This document shows, piece after piece, positions 22,866 to 33,181 of a stretch of DNA of 64,000 nucleotides (its first letter is position 1; each line of letters starts with the position of its first letter). Location: positions 4,605,645 through 4,669,644 of the forward strand of contig OX442431.1 of the NCBI GenBank assembly GCA_949361645.1. Reading direction: 5' to 3'. The notes under the pieces were generated by a model, which saw only the letters and a list, made by a program, of their open reading frames with translations, had not been told where the DNA came from and made no database searches. This DNA comes from Spongilla lacustris. Lineage: Eukaryota; Porifera; Demospongiae; Spongillida; Spongillidae. Made by a program: the position numbers and the translations under genes.

Positions 22866-23061
22866 CTCGTCGCATTAATAACGCCCTGCCTTACCTTACA
22901 AAGTTTGTATGGACACGCTGGCTCTAGCAAGCTTTCGAGGTAAGCTTAACAATCGGTATACGATTGATGTTGTTATTGTCACCCGATCTGCGTAACGAAC
23001 ATGACGGCTGCACCAAGATTCAATTAGGTCAGGCATGCCTCATATTGGAACCTGACCTTTA

Positions 23062-23062
<1 letters not shown>

Positions 23063-23148
<86 letters not shown>
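23063..23148. repeat. (GT)n microsatellite
   Basis: About 43 GT dinucleotides. Confidence 0.95.
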
Positions 23149-23151
<3 letters not shown>

Positions 23152-23375
23152 TAGTGTCTGAAGCGTGTGGAAAGACACTCAACTCTATTGTCATATTGGC
23201 CCTAAAGACATGCTTATAGTTTTGTTGTATTTAATATTGTCAACGTTTTATTAAAATCAATTCAGCTGTTGTTGTATACATGTAGTTTATTAATATCAAT
23301 TCATGTTGTATCATAAGATTACGAGGCATACACGAACAATTGATGCCTGTGTCAACAATGTACTGGCTACACTTC

Positions 23376-23506
23376 AGGGGTGTTGCCTCTAACAGTTACA
23401 CTCCTGAGCGGTTACCACTACACTCCATAGGGTGTTATTCCTAAACAGGCGTACGAACACCCCAAAGGCAAAGTGTGTTGCGATAACACTTTTTTTTTAA
23501 CAGTAG
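23376..23506. repeat. Possible transposon right end, mirror of 14031
   Basis: Ends GCGATAACACTTTTTTTTTA-ACAG, the reverse complement of the CTGTTAAAAAAAAA start at 14033. It also carries GTGTT/AACAC motifs. GTGTTGCGATAACAC matches GTGTTGCCATAACAC in the complement of the left end. No target-site duplication is seen. Confidence 0.4.
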
Positions 23507-23767
23507 ACCTACATTACTTAAATTTTAATTTTTTATCCCATGCCCATCATGCAATTTCACTATCGTGCACATATATTAATATTAACTTAAATATCTTGTA
23601 ATTAATTACGGCAGACGGCGGTACTAACAAACATTACGGCCTGAATATGCAAATATCCGTGGCCGTACAGTTTCATTTACATGTATTGCAATTATATGTA
23701 CATGCATGTACGAAACAAAAACCTACAAATGCATTCATGCATGTATACACGTATACAAAACTCAGTA

Positions 23768-24403
23768 CTACTGTACTATTACAACACAGTTTATAGCGTT
23801 ATTTGCGCACTGGTACATTACGATATGCGATGAACGTTGTTGGCTGTTGTGTGTATTGAAGATGTTTCTAGTTTCCTTCAAAGTGCGTATTCCTTCGTTA
23901 TTTATATACTCTTGTGTGAAAGTAATATAAATATACGCGCTATCATTGAGCGACGACGGGATTCGACGCGCACATCTTGGGCATGGGCTGTTGAAGGTGT
24001 ACAGGAACGCGTCGTATGAGTTGTATTCCTTCTTTTCTAGATGTTTGGTAAGGTTATTCTTCAGATCAGGCCACTCTTTTACGAGCATATCTTCGGAGTG
24101 TGTCTTGCGATCTTGAGATGGTTTAGCAGCGCCTGTGCACAACCACTTGTCACGAAGTTCGGCGTAGGTAAGAGCTGGTTTAGGGGCTACCATTATTGGC
24201 ACAATGCACAATACACCAAACTGTCCACGAATACTACCGTACTGTGCTATGATGTCATCAGTCAGTTTTTTGGCCCTGGCCTTATCTATAGCATTGACCG
24301 TCACCTCCTCCTCCTCCTCGAAGTATGCATGCTCCCTCAACCTCGCGCCCACAACGGTAGTGACGAGACAGCCGACCAGAGCTAACACAGCTAGTAGCTT
24401 CAT
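23768..24403 (-). CDS. Secreted cytidine-deaminase-fold protein (AID/APOBEC-like, SNAD-type candidate)
   Basis: Intact, intronless, 211 codons. The start is the first ATG after a TATA box. Residues 1-20 (MKLLAVLALVGCLVTTVVGA) form a clear signal peptide, so export is expected. An acidic run follows (about 29-33). The zinc-deaminase signature is complete: T-H-S-E (His102, Glu104), then N-S-P-C-P-R-C (Pro140, Cys141, Cys144), preceded by the strand YDAFLYTF (130-137). FGVLCIVPIMV (about 62-72) suits an early strand of the deaminase fold, and AYIYITF (156-162) a later one. In this fold the His and two Cys bind zinc and the Glu moves the proton. Secreted AID/APOBEC-like deaminases (SNADs) have been described in animals, and this looks like one, but substrate and family placement are inferred from motifs only. 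Length is typical of a single-domain deaminase plus leader. Confidence 0.8.
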   Translation of the reverse strand: MKLLAVLALVGCLVTTVVGARLREHAYFEEEEEVTVNAIDKARAKKLTDDIIAQYGSIRGQFGVLCIVPIMVAPKPALTYAELRDKWLCTGAAKPSQDRKTHSEDMLVKEWPDLKNNLTKHLEKKEYNSYDAFLYTFNSPCPRCARRIPSSLNDSAYIYITFTQEYINNEGIRTLKETRNIFNTHNSQQRSSHIVMYQCANNAINCVVIVQ

Positions 24404-24440
24404 TAGATTGCTTTAGTGAAATAAAGGCACACGTCTAGCG

Positions 24441-24459
24441 TTTTATAAGACTCCAATCG
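24441..24459 (-). promoter_or_regulatory. TATA box and inverted CCAAT box of the deaminase gene
   Basis: On the minus strand TATAAAA (24447-24441) lies about 38 bp before the ATG, with CGATTGG (inverted CCAAT) about 6 bp further upstream. The short spacing implies a very short 5' leader. Confidence 0.5.
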
Positions 24460-24898
24460 ATTGAACGGATGCGGAAATGGCATAGAACACTGTCTCAACA
24501 ACATCCGGAAGTTTCTGAGTCTGGATTATGACAAAATTAGCAGTATGACGAGTGTTCACTTCGTTTAGGTCCTAAACCATTGTTTACTTGTAGGTCCTAA
24601 AACTAAACCAAGTCATGCCCATATATGGGCGTGTTCACACGACAGTACGACGTATGTTCTATTGTACAGTTAGCCCTAGCAATTTATGAGGCCCTACGTC
24701 TGAATAACTTTTCAACAGTACCAAGTGCAACGATCCAACTCATTGGAGGTCGGCAATGACATGCATGCTGGCGACTGCACATGTCCGATCGTTTAGTACT
24801 CCATATAATTATTCCGATGAGCACATAGCCATAGGCGCGAGTACTATACGTACTACGCCTACGGAGAGAATAATAGTGCCAAGTCAACCATCATTGCA

Positions 24899-25183
24899 TT
24901 GCAGGGTTTTCCTAAACGAAGTTATGGCCAAATACACCCGAAAAAGCGATCATTTCGGTTTAAAACCTGGAATTGGCTGCAGTACGATAAAGCGCGTGAC
25001 GTAGTGTTGTGCTACATTTGTGTGAATGCTCGTATTGAAGGCAATGTTTCGAGTGGGCATAATGACAGCCATACTACTTTCTCTAGTTCTGGGTATTCGA
25101 ACTGGAAAGATGCCACAGTAGACTTCAAACGACACGAGCAATCTGATCAATCAGTGCAGATTTTGCATGAGTTTTCCTACTAA
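24899..25183 (+). pseudogene. TTF-type zinc-finger fragment of a hAT-like (ZMYM1-type) gene
   Basis: The open frame reads FPKRSYG, FKTWNWLQYDKARD, VVLCYICVNA, then SGYSNWKDATVDFKRHEQSD. That is the TTF zinc-finger pattern (W-L-x-Y, C-x-x-C, W-x-x-A, H-x-x-S/D) found at the N-terminus of hAT-derived proteins such as ZMYM1-like ones. TTGCATTGCAG just before GGTTTTCC looks like a 3' splice site. The frame stops where the GC-rich repeat starts, so the catalytic part is missing. Confidence 0.65.
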
Positions 25184-25330
25184 AAGCGTTGGCTTCTGGG
25201 GCGGAGCCCCAGACCCCGGTGGGGGAGCTTACAGCGCTCCCCCACACCCCCTTGCTGGGCGGGAGGGGTGCCCCCCTCCCGCACCCTCCCCGGGACGATG
25301 GGTGTGGTTGCCCCTCTCCCGAGCCGTACC
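25184..25330. repeat. GC-rich dispersed block (GGGGCGGAGCCCCAG family)
   Basis: AAAGCGTTGGCTTCTGGGGC, GGAGCCCCAGACCCC, GCTCCCCCACACCCC and CTGGGCGGGAGGGGTGCCCC parallel the 14575-14735 block (opposite order), 28979-29095 and 30508-30560. Confidence 0.75.
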
Positions 25331-25690
25331 GAGTGTTTGACTGAGGTTGTATGTAGAGAAGTGAATACATTGCACACTTGTGTACAGGGGATTCGAGGGG
25401 AATGTATATAGATGTGTAGAGGGGAGTATAATATAGACAGAGGAATGTGTAGAGGAGTTTTAGAGGGAATGTGCACGCGTGTAGAGAGTTAGTGTGCAAA
25501 GATTGTACATGTACTAGAGGGGAATGGGAGAGGGGGAGTGTCTTGGGGAAAGTGTAGAGGGGAATAGAGGGGAGTGTATGTTGTGTAGAGGGACGTGTAG
25601 TGTGCAAAGATTGTACATGTACAAGATGGAGGTGTACAGGTGAAGGGTGCATGTATATTGTGTAGAGGGGAGTGTGTATGTTATTGTATT
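25331..25690. repeat. Degenerate tandem repeat of GTGTAGAGGGGA motifs
   Basis: GTGTAGAGGGGAATGT-like units are repeated with variation, including GTGTGCAAAGATTGTACATG twice. ORFs across it are spurious. Confidence 0.7.
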
Positions 25691-25877
25691 TCTTTTAGTT
25701 TCTAGGGCTAAGGAATTAATTAAGCTTATCGGTACGCTCTTGTATCGATCAGCAGTAAGAGGTGTTTACTTAGTGATAATTACCGTTAGCTCAAAACCTT
25801 ACTGATAGTTGACCCTAGCTTCAATCCACAGTGTCTCTGTTTTTTATCACTAAGGTCTCTTTCTTAGGGTCTACCTA

Positions 25878-27632
25878 CAGTGCGTAACGTGATACTTGAT
25901 CTTAAAATTTTTTCCAGCAATTTTACAATTCTCTTGATTGTTGTAGCCTAGTGGTATGAGATAATCAAAATCTGAAAACGGAATAAGCTTTACTAGCCAT
26001 CTGGCAATAAGTAACATTGAAAAAGAAGTGTGTCAAGTTATTTTCGGGCCCGCACTCTTTTATTTTCTATTATTGCTCTAAACACACAGTTTTTATCCCA
26101 TTTCTCCTCTGTTTCGCAACGGATTGCGCTGATCGTTGGTACATATATGCAGCGTTGCACCTTGCACCAAACTGCGCAGTCCGATTTCGAACCCGGGACA
26201 CAGTTTGAGTTCTGCTTGCCTACGAAGGCCAATTTGAGGTGGAAAAGTGTTAGGTCAGGATTTTCTATAGGCACGTTTTATCCTGCCTAAAAGTGAGCAT
26301 GTAGGCAGTCAAATGGTACCTGTATTGGAATCAGGTCTAGTTCAAGCATTATAAGTCGTCTTTACCCTCTAATAGACGCTTCAAGTCGGAAGGTTGAAAA
26401 ACAGCGGACATATTGAAATGAATATCATTTGTTAATGACGTCATTGCTAAACATAACTGAAAGTGGGTGTGCTGATCAGAGCCAAAACGATTCTTTTCAG
26501 AACCAAGAAGAGCAAGCTTCTACCAATGGGCTACCGCTTCGTAGGAGAAAGCAGTCGCCACCAATATGGGTGCCGCTGATGAAGAAAAAAGCCCCGAGAC
26601 TGGCCGAGAGGTAACCCCACGGCCGGAGTTGTTACACGATTGCAGCAAGCACAAGCCATCAAGTCTCGGCGACCAGCAGCTGTGATTGCCAGCAATGCAT
26701 CGATAGAGCTTGAGGCCTTAGCTGCTCATATGCCAGACATCCCTGATGCCGATGCAAGAAAGCTAGCTATAGCACTGCGCATGTACTACCTGGAGCTCTC
26801 CGAAGGAGTATTGCTAAAAGATGCATGCGCAAACGAAAGTCGGGAAGAGGTTTTTTTATTACCCCAATGCATTGCTGGCAATCACAGCTGCTGATCGGCT
26901 TTTTTGATTGGGGCCTTTTTTCTTCATCAGCGGCTCCCATATTGGTGGCGACTGCTTTCTCCTACGAAGCGGTAGCCCACTGGTAGAAGCTTGCTCTTCT
27001 TGGTTCTGAAAATAATCGTTTTGGCTCTGATCAGCACACCCACTTTCAGTTATGTTTAGCAATGACGTCATTAACAAATGATATTCATTTCAATATGTCC
27101 GCTGTTTTTCAACTTTCCGACTTGAAGCGTCTATTAGAGGGTAAAGACGACTTATAATGCTTGAACTAGACCTGATTCCAATACAGGTACCATTTGACTG
27201 CCTACATGCTCACTTTTAGGCAGGATAAAACGTGCCTATAGAAAATCCTGCATGACCTAACACTTTTCCACCTCAAATTGGCCTTCGTAGGCAAGCAGAA
27301 CTCAAACTGTGTCCCGGGTTCGAAATCGGACTGTGCAGTTTGGTGCAAGGTGCAACGCTGCATATATGTACCAACGATCAGCGCAATCCGTTGCGAAACA
27401 GAGGAGAAATGGGATAAAAACTGTGTGTTTGAAGCAATAATAGAAAATAAAAGAGTGCGGGCCCGAAAATAACTTGACACACTTCTTTTTCAATGTTACT
27501 TATTGCCAGATGGCTAGTAAAGCTTATTCCGTTTTCAGATTTTGATTATCTCATACCACTAGGCTACAACAATCAAGAGAATTGTAAAATTGCTGGAAAA
27601 AATTTTAAGATCAAGTATCACGTTACGCACTG
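25878..27632. mobile_element. Large foldback transposon, copy 1 (arms ~0.8 kb, TA target site)
   Basis: Starts CAGTGCGTAACGTGATACTT and ends with its complement. TA is present at both outer edges (25876-25877, 27633-27634). The left arm runs to about 26702 and the right arm back from 27632 to about 26868, separated by a ~165-bp spacer, with near-identical mirrored sequence. Arm ORFs, e.g. 26030-26290 and its mirror 27202-27480, show no domain I recognise. The TA site suggests a Tc1/mariner-like mobiliser. A second copy is at 40448-41829. Confidence 0.85.
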
Positions 27633-27640
27633 TACAGGCC

Positions 27641-27775
27641 CGCTGGCCGAGAGATAAGGGGGTTCGGAAAACAATAAGGGTGTATGGAATTAACTAGTAA
27701 CATGTACAGAGAGGAATAGTTTTTATACTGCATGTAGGGGGTATAGGGGCCAGCACAGCCCCCTCTCGGCCAGCC
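27641..27775. repeat. Short inverted repeat (CTGGCCGAGAG arms)
   Basis: GCTGGCCGAGAGATAAGGGG at the left and the complement of GCTGGCCGAGAGGGGGCTGT at the right could form a hairpin or MITE of about 135 bp. No duplication of the target is clear. Confidence 0.45.
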
Positions 27776-28295
27776 TTGGGGTATAGACTGAGAAACGCTG
27801 CCGGTAATTAAGCTCCTCCATCGCAGCAGCTTTGCACGTCTTGCAATTTTGCATGTACTCAATTGCAAGAAATTTGCGACCTTTCAATCCTAAGGCACTG
27901 ATTCATGACCGTAGTCAATCACAAAAATTGGGGGATCTATAGTCCCCACTTTTTTTTTTTGGCCTTGCCTTAATTAAATATTCATAGTAAAGTGAAGTTG
28001 CTAATTAATTACATGCGCGTGCAGTTATATTCAATGAGGCAGAGAAAATTCCACATCATGCAGTGTGCATGCATAAAACTTGCGACAACGTTGGATTTGC
28101 CAAAAGATTTTTGGATAATTAATGAAGTGTCCAGATTTCACTGCTGCATTTCAAGGGCTATAGCATCGACCGAAAGATGCTTCCTTATAGGTTGACTCAA
28201 AATTCGTAGTTGCCCATTTTAATATTAGCTGTTCAAAGTTAGCAAAGAACGCAAGTTTTATTAACTTGGCGAACTTCTCTAGCTTGTAACGTTTT
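27776..28295. other. Non-coding stretch
   Basis: No recognisable gene. A 67-codon plus-strand ORF at 27992-28195 has no motif I know. Confidence 0.4.
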
Positions 28296-28297
28296 TT

Positions 28298-28475
28298 TCC
28301 AGTTCCAATTGTTGCCCTTTGTTGCCCGTTGTTTCAGTTCCGCATAACATGTTGCCTGTTTTTTTCAGTTCTATACGTAACATGGTGCGTGTTTGTTTCA
28401 GGCATGCAGTTCCGCGTAACTGTCAATAACATGTTGCCTGTTGTTTCAGGCAGTTTTAGCTCCGCGTTGTTGCAT
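28298..28475. repeat. Four degenerate tandem copies, ~45-60 bp
   Basis: TTGCCTGTT-GTTTCAG-(GCA)GTT-CCGCGTAAC-AT recurs four times with spacing changes. Confidence 0.7.
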
Positions 28476-28978
28476 ATTACGCCTTTTATGTATACATGTA
28501 AACATTTTCGTTGTGGAAGTTCCACTCGGGCCCTATATAGGATGCATGGATGCATGGGCAGCCACAACCCGGCCTTTTTAGCCTAGCGCCTCCATGCAAA
28601 TATCTAATGCAGACACTGCCCTGCAGACACTGCTATTATAGATACTGAATTAATTATAGGACTATACTGCATGCATGAAATTTCATGCAGGTGATTAATA
28701 ATGATAACTCGCAAACTTCTAGCTCCCCCTTACACTGCCTGGTGATCGCGAGGGGGTACTTCCCTGCATTGGTGACCCCCCACCATGCACCACCTAGCAC
28801 CTTTAATTCCCCCCCACACGACAGGCCCGGGGGGGCGGCCCCCCCACCCCCCGTTCGATGCTTGATACCTTTTATATTGCTGCGCCGCCGCTGGGCAGGA
28901 CCGTCTAAAAAGGCCATTTGTAAGTATGAAGAGGCTCTGAGTATCCGTAATACTTCTTTGCGCAGTTTCGGAGGGTTT

Positions 28979-29095
28979 TCCGACGCTAAAGCGTTGGCTT
29001 ATGCATGCATGGAGCTCCGCCCCAGACCCCGATGGGGGAGCTTATAGAGTTAGCGCTCCCCCATCCCCCTAGCTGGGCGGAAGGGTGACCGGTCG
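28979..29095. repeat. GC-rich dispersed block, another copy
   Basis: GACGCTAAAGCGTTGGCTTA, GGAGCTCCGCCCCAGACCCC, GATGGGGGAGCTTATAG and GCTCCCCCATCCCCCTAGCT match the complement of 14590-14735. Confidence 0.75.
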
Positions 29096-29449
29096 GAATA
29101 GCGCCATTTTGTTTTTCTTCTTCCTTTATTTTCAAAGTACTCGAGGTAGAAACCGTTGGAACGAACGCGAATGGTGCCAATATGTTCAGAATTTCAAGTG
29201 GTAGTTACCTAGTGGGCAGTGGCGAGGTGGCTTGTCTGTCACTGGGGAAGCAAATACACAGACTGCCGCCCCCCCCCCCCCTCCCCAACGCACACACACA
29301 CAAACACACATGCCGCCTGTCAGAATTTCTTATCTTGTTACAGGGGCGGGTGCAGGATTTAGGCGAGGAGGGGTGGGTTCCACATGAATAATTGACGAAA
29401 TTTTTGTGGTGCGCGTTCTAATTTTTCCACAGATTGTATTGGAAACTAA

Positions 29450-31291
29450 TACCGCGTTTACACGACGATGGTACAGTACGGAACGGCTCAGCATGGCACG
29501 GTACGGAACGGTTATCGAGTAACGTTTACACGCGTTTGTGGCTATGTGGTATAGATAGGGGTGTACTATAATGCGATGATTTTGGAATTATGCGTCACCC
29601 ACTTAACCATGTTTGCATGGGTCCAAACGATGCATTTTGGCTGTAGAACGTATATACCTATCTTTGAATTTACCCCCTCCTATTTGCAAAATTCAATTAA
29701 TTTCGATTCCGAATTGTCCTAAATACGATGAAATGATTAAACTGTGCCTTTGTGTTTGTTCCACAGACTTATGATATACCCTTATGGAGATATATAGCTT
29801 TTTGTACGCATGCTTCGAATAAATTTGTGACAAAAGTAACAGATAACCCTGCTTCCTAGTCCTTTCGCATGCCTTCAGAAACTCGGATAGAACAGATTGG
29901 TACACTGTATTTGTCAATAACGCTACGTATAGGGCTTAAAACACAAACTTTAAGTCATGGTCTGGATTATCAGTCAACAACGCCATGCTCAATTGTATTC
30001 ATTTACTGCTCAATTTTATTCATTTACTGCTATTCCGCCGTTACGGGGTTACATCCGAAACGAGCCTACATGTATTACCATTGAGAACCTGGTGTTGCCA
30101 ATCCCTATGTGTTATATCCAGTGCCGGATTAACCGTTTAATGGGCCTGGTGCAGGGTAAATCTTGTGGGCCCCTGCAGCCCTACATACCTCGTATAAATG
30201 CAAGCTGGGGGGGGGGGGTTCCCCTTTAGCAGGGCCAGCGTTAGATGTTTGGCGGCCCTAGGCAAAAAGGATCTTGGCGGCCAGCGCGCACATGCATGTA
30301 ATTTTTTTAAGAAAATACACATGCAAAAGAATTACCTTATCGATTTTTCAAGTTCTAGCAGTCTAGCTTCAACAGCTGAAAACGAATCAACTGATAAATG
30401 TGCTAAATTTTAGTACTGCATAGCAGGGATGGATCCAAGATTTCGGGGCGAGGGTGGGGATGATGCGACAGGCAAGGATACCTGGATACGCCTCCCCCCC
30501 AGTGGCCATCGGGGTCTGGGGCGAAGCCCCAGCCGCTTTGCAACTTTTGCACTTTTAAAGTCACAAAAACAGCATAGTTATCACAGGGGGAAAAAAAACG
30601 CGTAGAACAATTTTGGAATCATTACCTGATATTACATATATACAAATGAATTTTAATATTCAATCCAACAGTGATTTTATAGAGGATTAAAAAAAATCCT
30701 TTATAAAATCAAAACAGCAGACGCATTGTTTCCCTGTGTATTGCGTACTAAGTAACATGCTAAAAATAGATACAATACGACAAGAATTACTTGCTTCCCC
30801 CGATCCACCAGTCCAAGAATGCTGCAGTTTCATTTCGATCAAATCAAAGCTAAGACTTCAAGAATATCTTCCGTAATTGATGGATTCTGAAAAGTCTTTA
30901 TAAGCTTCAATTGCGCACCGTACATACTGTGGCGAGGTGGTTCAATTTTATATGGATGTTCCGTTGGGCCGATTCGCCTTTAACACACGCGCATGAGCAC
31001 GCTGCTTTACTGTTGTACATATAAATGTATTAACATAATTAAATTCATCCATTGTGGGCGTGTACATATGTGGATTAATGGGCCCCTATCGTCGGTGGGC
31101 CTGGCGCATTTGCGCCATCTGCGCCCCGGTTAACCTGGCACTGGTTATATCTATGGTTATTGCAACCGTGTTGGCTCGGCACGGTACGGCACGGTTTTGA
31201 TAGGGTTTACACGTCAAATTTTAACCGAACCGTACCGTGCCGAGCCGTAGAGTATCGTGCTGGCACGGAAAAATTGCGTGTAAACGGGGTA
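29450..31291. mobile_element. Harbinger-like MITE nested in the hAT element
   Basis: The left end TACCGCGTTTACACG and the right end CGTGTAAACGGGGTA are inverted, with a 3-bp TAA duplication (29447-29449, 31292-31294). Subterminal arms share inverted ACGGTACGG/GGCACGGTACGG motifs. Removing the nested 1025-bp element and one 8-bp duplication leaves about 0.8 kb. Confidence 0.75.
30119..31143. mobile_element. Non-autonomous hAT element nested in the Harbinger-like MITE
   Basis: Ends CAGTGCCGGATTAACCG (30119) and CGGTTAACCTGGCACTG (to 31143), with 8-bp duplication GTTATATC (30111-30118, 31144-31151). Inside are CAGGGCCAGCGTTAG (about 30229) and CAGGGATGGATCCAAGATTT (about 30423), which look like orphan hAT left ends, plus a copy of the GC-rich block (30508-30560). 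No transposase. Confidence 0.85.
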
Positions 31292-31365
31292 TAAGGCAAT
31301 CAACACCAATAAATAGTGCCCTCTGTTCGAGCAGCACGATAACAATAACAAAAACTGGTAGCAAT

Positions 31366-32492
31366 CAGGGTTGCCGAAAGTCAGGCCAGGGTCCGGCCTG
31401 TGACCTGAAGGTCAGGCCAGGGCTCCGGCCCGTGGCCTGAAAGGTCGACCCGAATGATACTATTATGTTAAAATTATTAAACATTAATTTACAATCAATT
31501 AATTATGACGCGCGTGACGTTTATTCATTCGTTAACCGCCAGCTGGCCGTCACTGGCGATATGAATACAGCTTCAGGTGATAGTGGTGGGACTGGTGGCT
31601 CCTCTGAGTCCTCTGTAGCAGATATATTCCATAAGCTTGTGTCTCCTATAAACCCAGACCGCTGGGTTTATAACACTGATGAGCCCGCAACGACGCAAAC
31701 AACCCTCCGTGGTATGGGCACATTTCAAATTGTACAAATGTCATGAAAAGAGAGGATATGAAGGGTTTGCTGACAATGCTTGGTGCGACCACTGCCATAA
31801 GGCTTTTGTCAAGGAAAACTCAACTCTTCTTAGGCATCTTCAAAGAAACCATAAAAAGGAGCTGCATGACGGTGTGTAGCATATGAGGAAACATCCACGG
31901 CTTTGGCCCACAATGAAAGCACTCTGAAATCAAAAATAGGTCACATAGAGCAATTTTTTTCAGCCAAGTCAGTTAGATTAGTTACGTCTGGACCGGTCTC
32001 GGCGGTCTGGTTCAACGTTAACTGCGCAACTTATTGATGTATGTGGCATAATCGTGTGACTGATTAATTAACAGTGATTCTATTTTTATTCTATACAACA
32101 TATACATAAGATACACCTGAAAAAGTTAAACTCCATGTACAACCTAATTATTAACACTATAGCTGCAAGGAAAACAATACATGTACACTAGACATGGACT
32201 GGGCAAAGGCCTCTTGCCAGGATGGCTCTTGCCACAGCTCTCACCAGGCAGATGTTTAGGCGGCCATATATGTCAGCCAGAACTCTGGACTTGGGGCAGG
32301 AAAGATGGATTGCTAAATAGGTAGCCAGTCTTGAGAACATGTATAATATAATCTTGTGATAATATTATTCAAGTTTATTAAGTTTAATAATCTAACCACA
32401 TCTTTAATAAGTGGCCTTTCAGGCCGGGTTCCGGCCTGAAGGTCAGGCCAGAAGGTCCGGCCTGAAAGGTCGGCCGGCCTTCGGCAACCCTG
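31366..32492. mobile_element. Decayed hAT element with BED-finger remnant, nested in the outer hAT
   Basis: Ends CAGGGTTGCCGAAAG (31366) and CTTCGGCAACCCTG (to 32492), with 8-bp duplication GTAGCAAT (31358-31365, 32493-32500). Subterminal GGCCTGAAGGTCAGGCC motifs are inverted at the ends. It contains the BED zinc-finger remnant at 31561-31879. Confidence 0.85.
31561..31879 (+). pseudogene. BED-type zinc finger of a hAT transposase, truncated
   Basis: Frame 1 from MNTASGDSGGTGG to YNTDEPATTQTTLR and then frame 2 from SVVWAHFKLYKCHEK through AWCDHCHKAF to STLLRHLQRNH give a BED finger (W-x-H-F, C-x-x-C, L-L-R-H-L, H). A frameshift lies between 31679 and 31746. Stops follow soon after, and the catalytic and dimerisation domains are absent. 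It explains the hAT class of the host element. Confidence 0.75.
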
Positions 32493-33046
32493 GTAGCAAT
32501 TAACACGTAGCCGATTCTAGACCTCATGACATCAGTCAAGGCGAAATTTTGGCCGGAACTATTTACAACTATAGAGCAATGTACTTGGATTGTTTCCGTA
32601 CTATTACGTAACAAATGCTATAAATATATATCACGTGGGGTGAAATCCCGCCTTCTTTCCTCCGATCGCCGACGTTCGCTATTGATGAATTCGTCCCCAG
32701 CATTATGACTCTATACTACATAAATAATCATCTTAATTAAACACATTTCGTGTAATTTGCTTGGCGGCTGGTGCGCCCCATCGTCATTTTGGCGCCCCCT
32801 TTTTAAGGCCCCCTGGGGGGGGGAGGAGGGGGGGGGGGGGGGGGCAATTGCCCCCCCCTGCCCCCCCGGCCACCTCGCCACTGCTAGTGGGTTAGATACA
32901 CGCGGATCGTATTGGAAAGTGATTACAGAAATACATCAGTATGTTGACTGATAACTAAAAACTGGACACAGGAGCCGTTTCAAAGAACATCAATGGTATC
33001 AATAGGTTCAGAATTTCAAACTGTATCCTTAATAGTGAGATATGTT

Positions 33047-33151
33047 TGTAGCGAGACCAGTCGAGCTTATAATCAAGAGCAATATATCTTACAAGGAATG
33101 CACTTATATACCTAAGTATAAGACACTACGCATGCGCACAAACACACTACA
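33047..33151 (-). repeat. 3' LTR of the gypsy element
   Basis: 105 bp; on the element strand it runs TGTAGTGTGTTTG... to ...CTCGCTACA. It contains the palindromic core TGCGCATGCGTA. The polypurine tract CTGGGAGGGGGAGTAG adjoins it (complement of 33152-33167). Confidence 0.9.
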
Positions 33152-33181
33152 CTACTCCCCCTCCCAGAAAAAGGCAGGCCC

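Larger units (their letters stand above)
29217..32883. mobile_element. hAT-type element (outermost of a four-element nest)
   Basis: The left end CAGTGGCGAGGTGGC (29217) and the right end GCCACCTCGCCACTG (ends 32883) are perfect inverted repeats, flanked by the 8-bp duplication CTAGTGGG (29209-29216 and 32884-32891). An 8-bp duplication with CAG-starting ends is diagnostic of hAT. The element's own sequence (29217-29449, 31292-31365, 32493-32883) encodes nothing recognisable. Long poly-C/poly-G tracts flank the ends. Three other elements sit inside it. Confidence 0.85.

Noticed and set aside
26030..26290. Mirrored ORFs in the foldback arms (also 27202-27480) considered as a transposase
   Set aside because: No catalytic motif; their conservation between arms follows from the palindrome, not from selection on a protein.
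27312..27335. GGGTTCGAAATC resembling a tRNA B box (also near 41518)
   Set aside because: Lies inside the foldback arms with no matching A box or cloverleaf around it.
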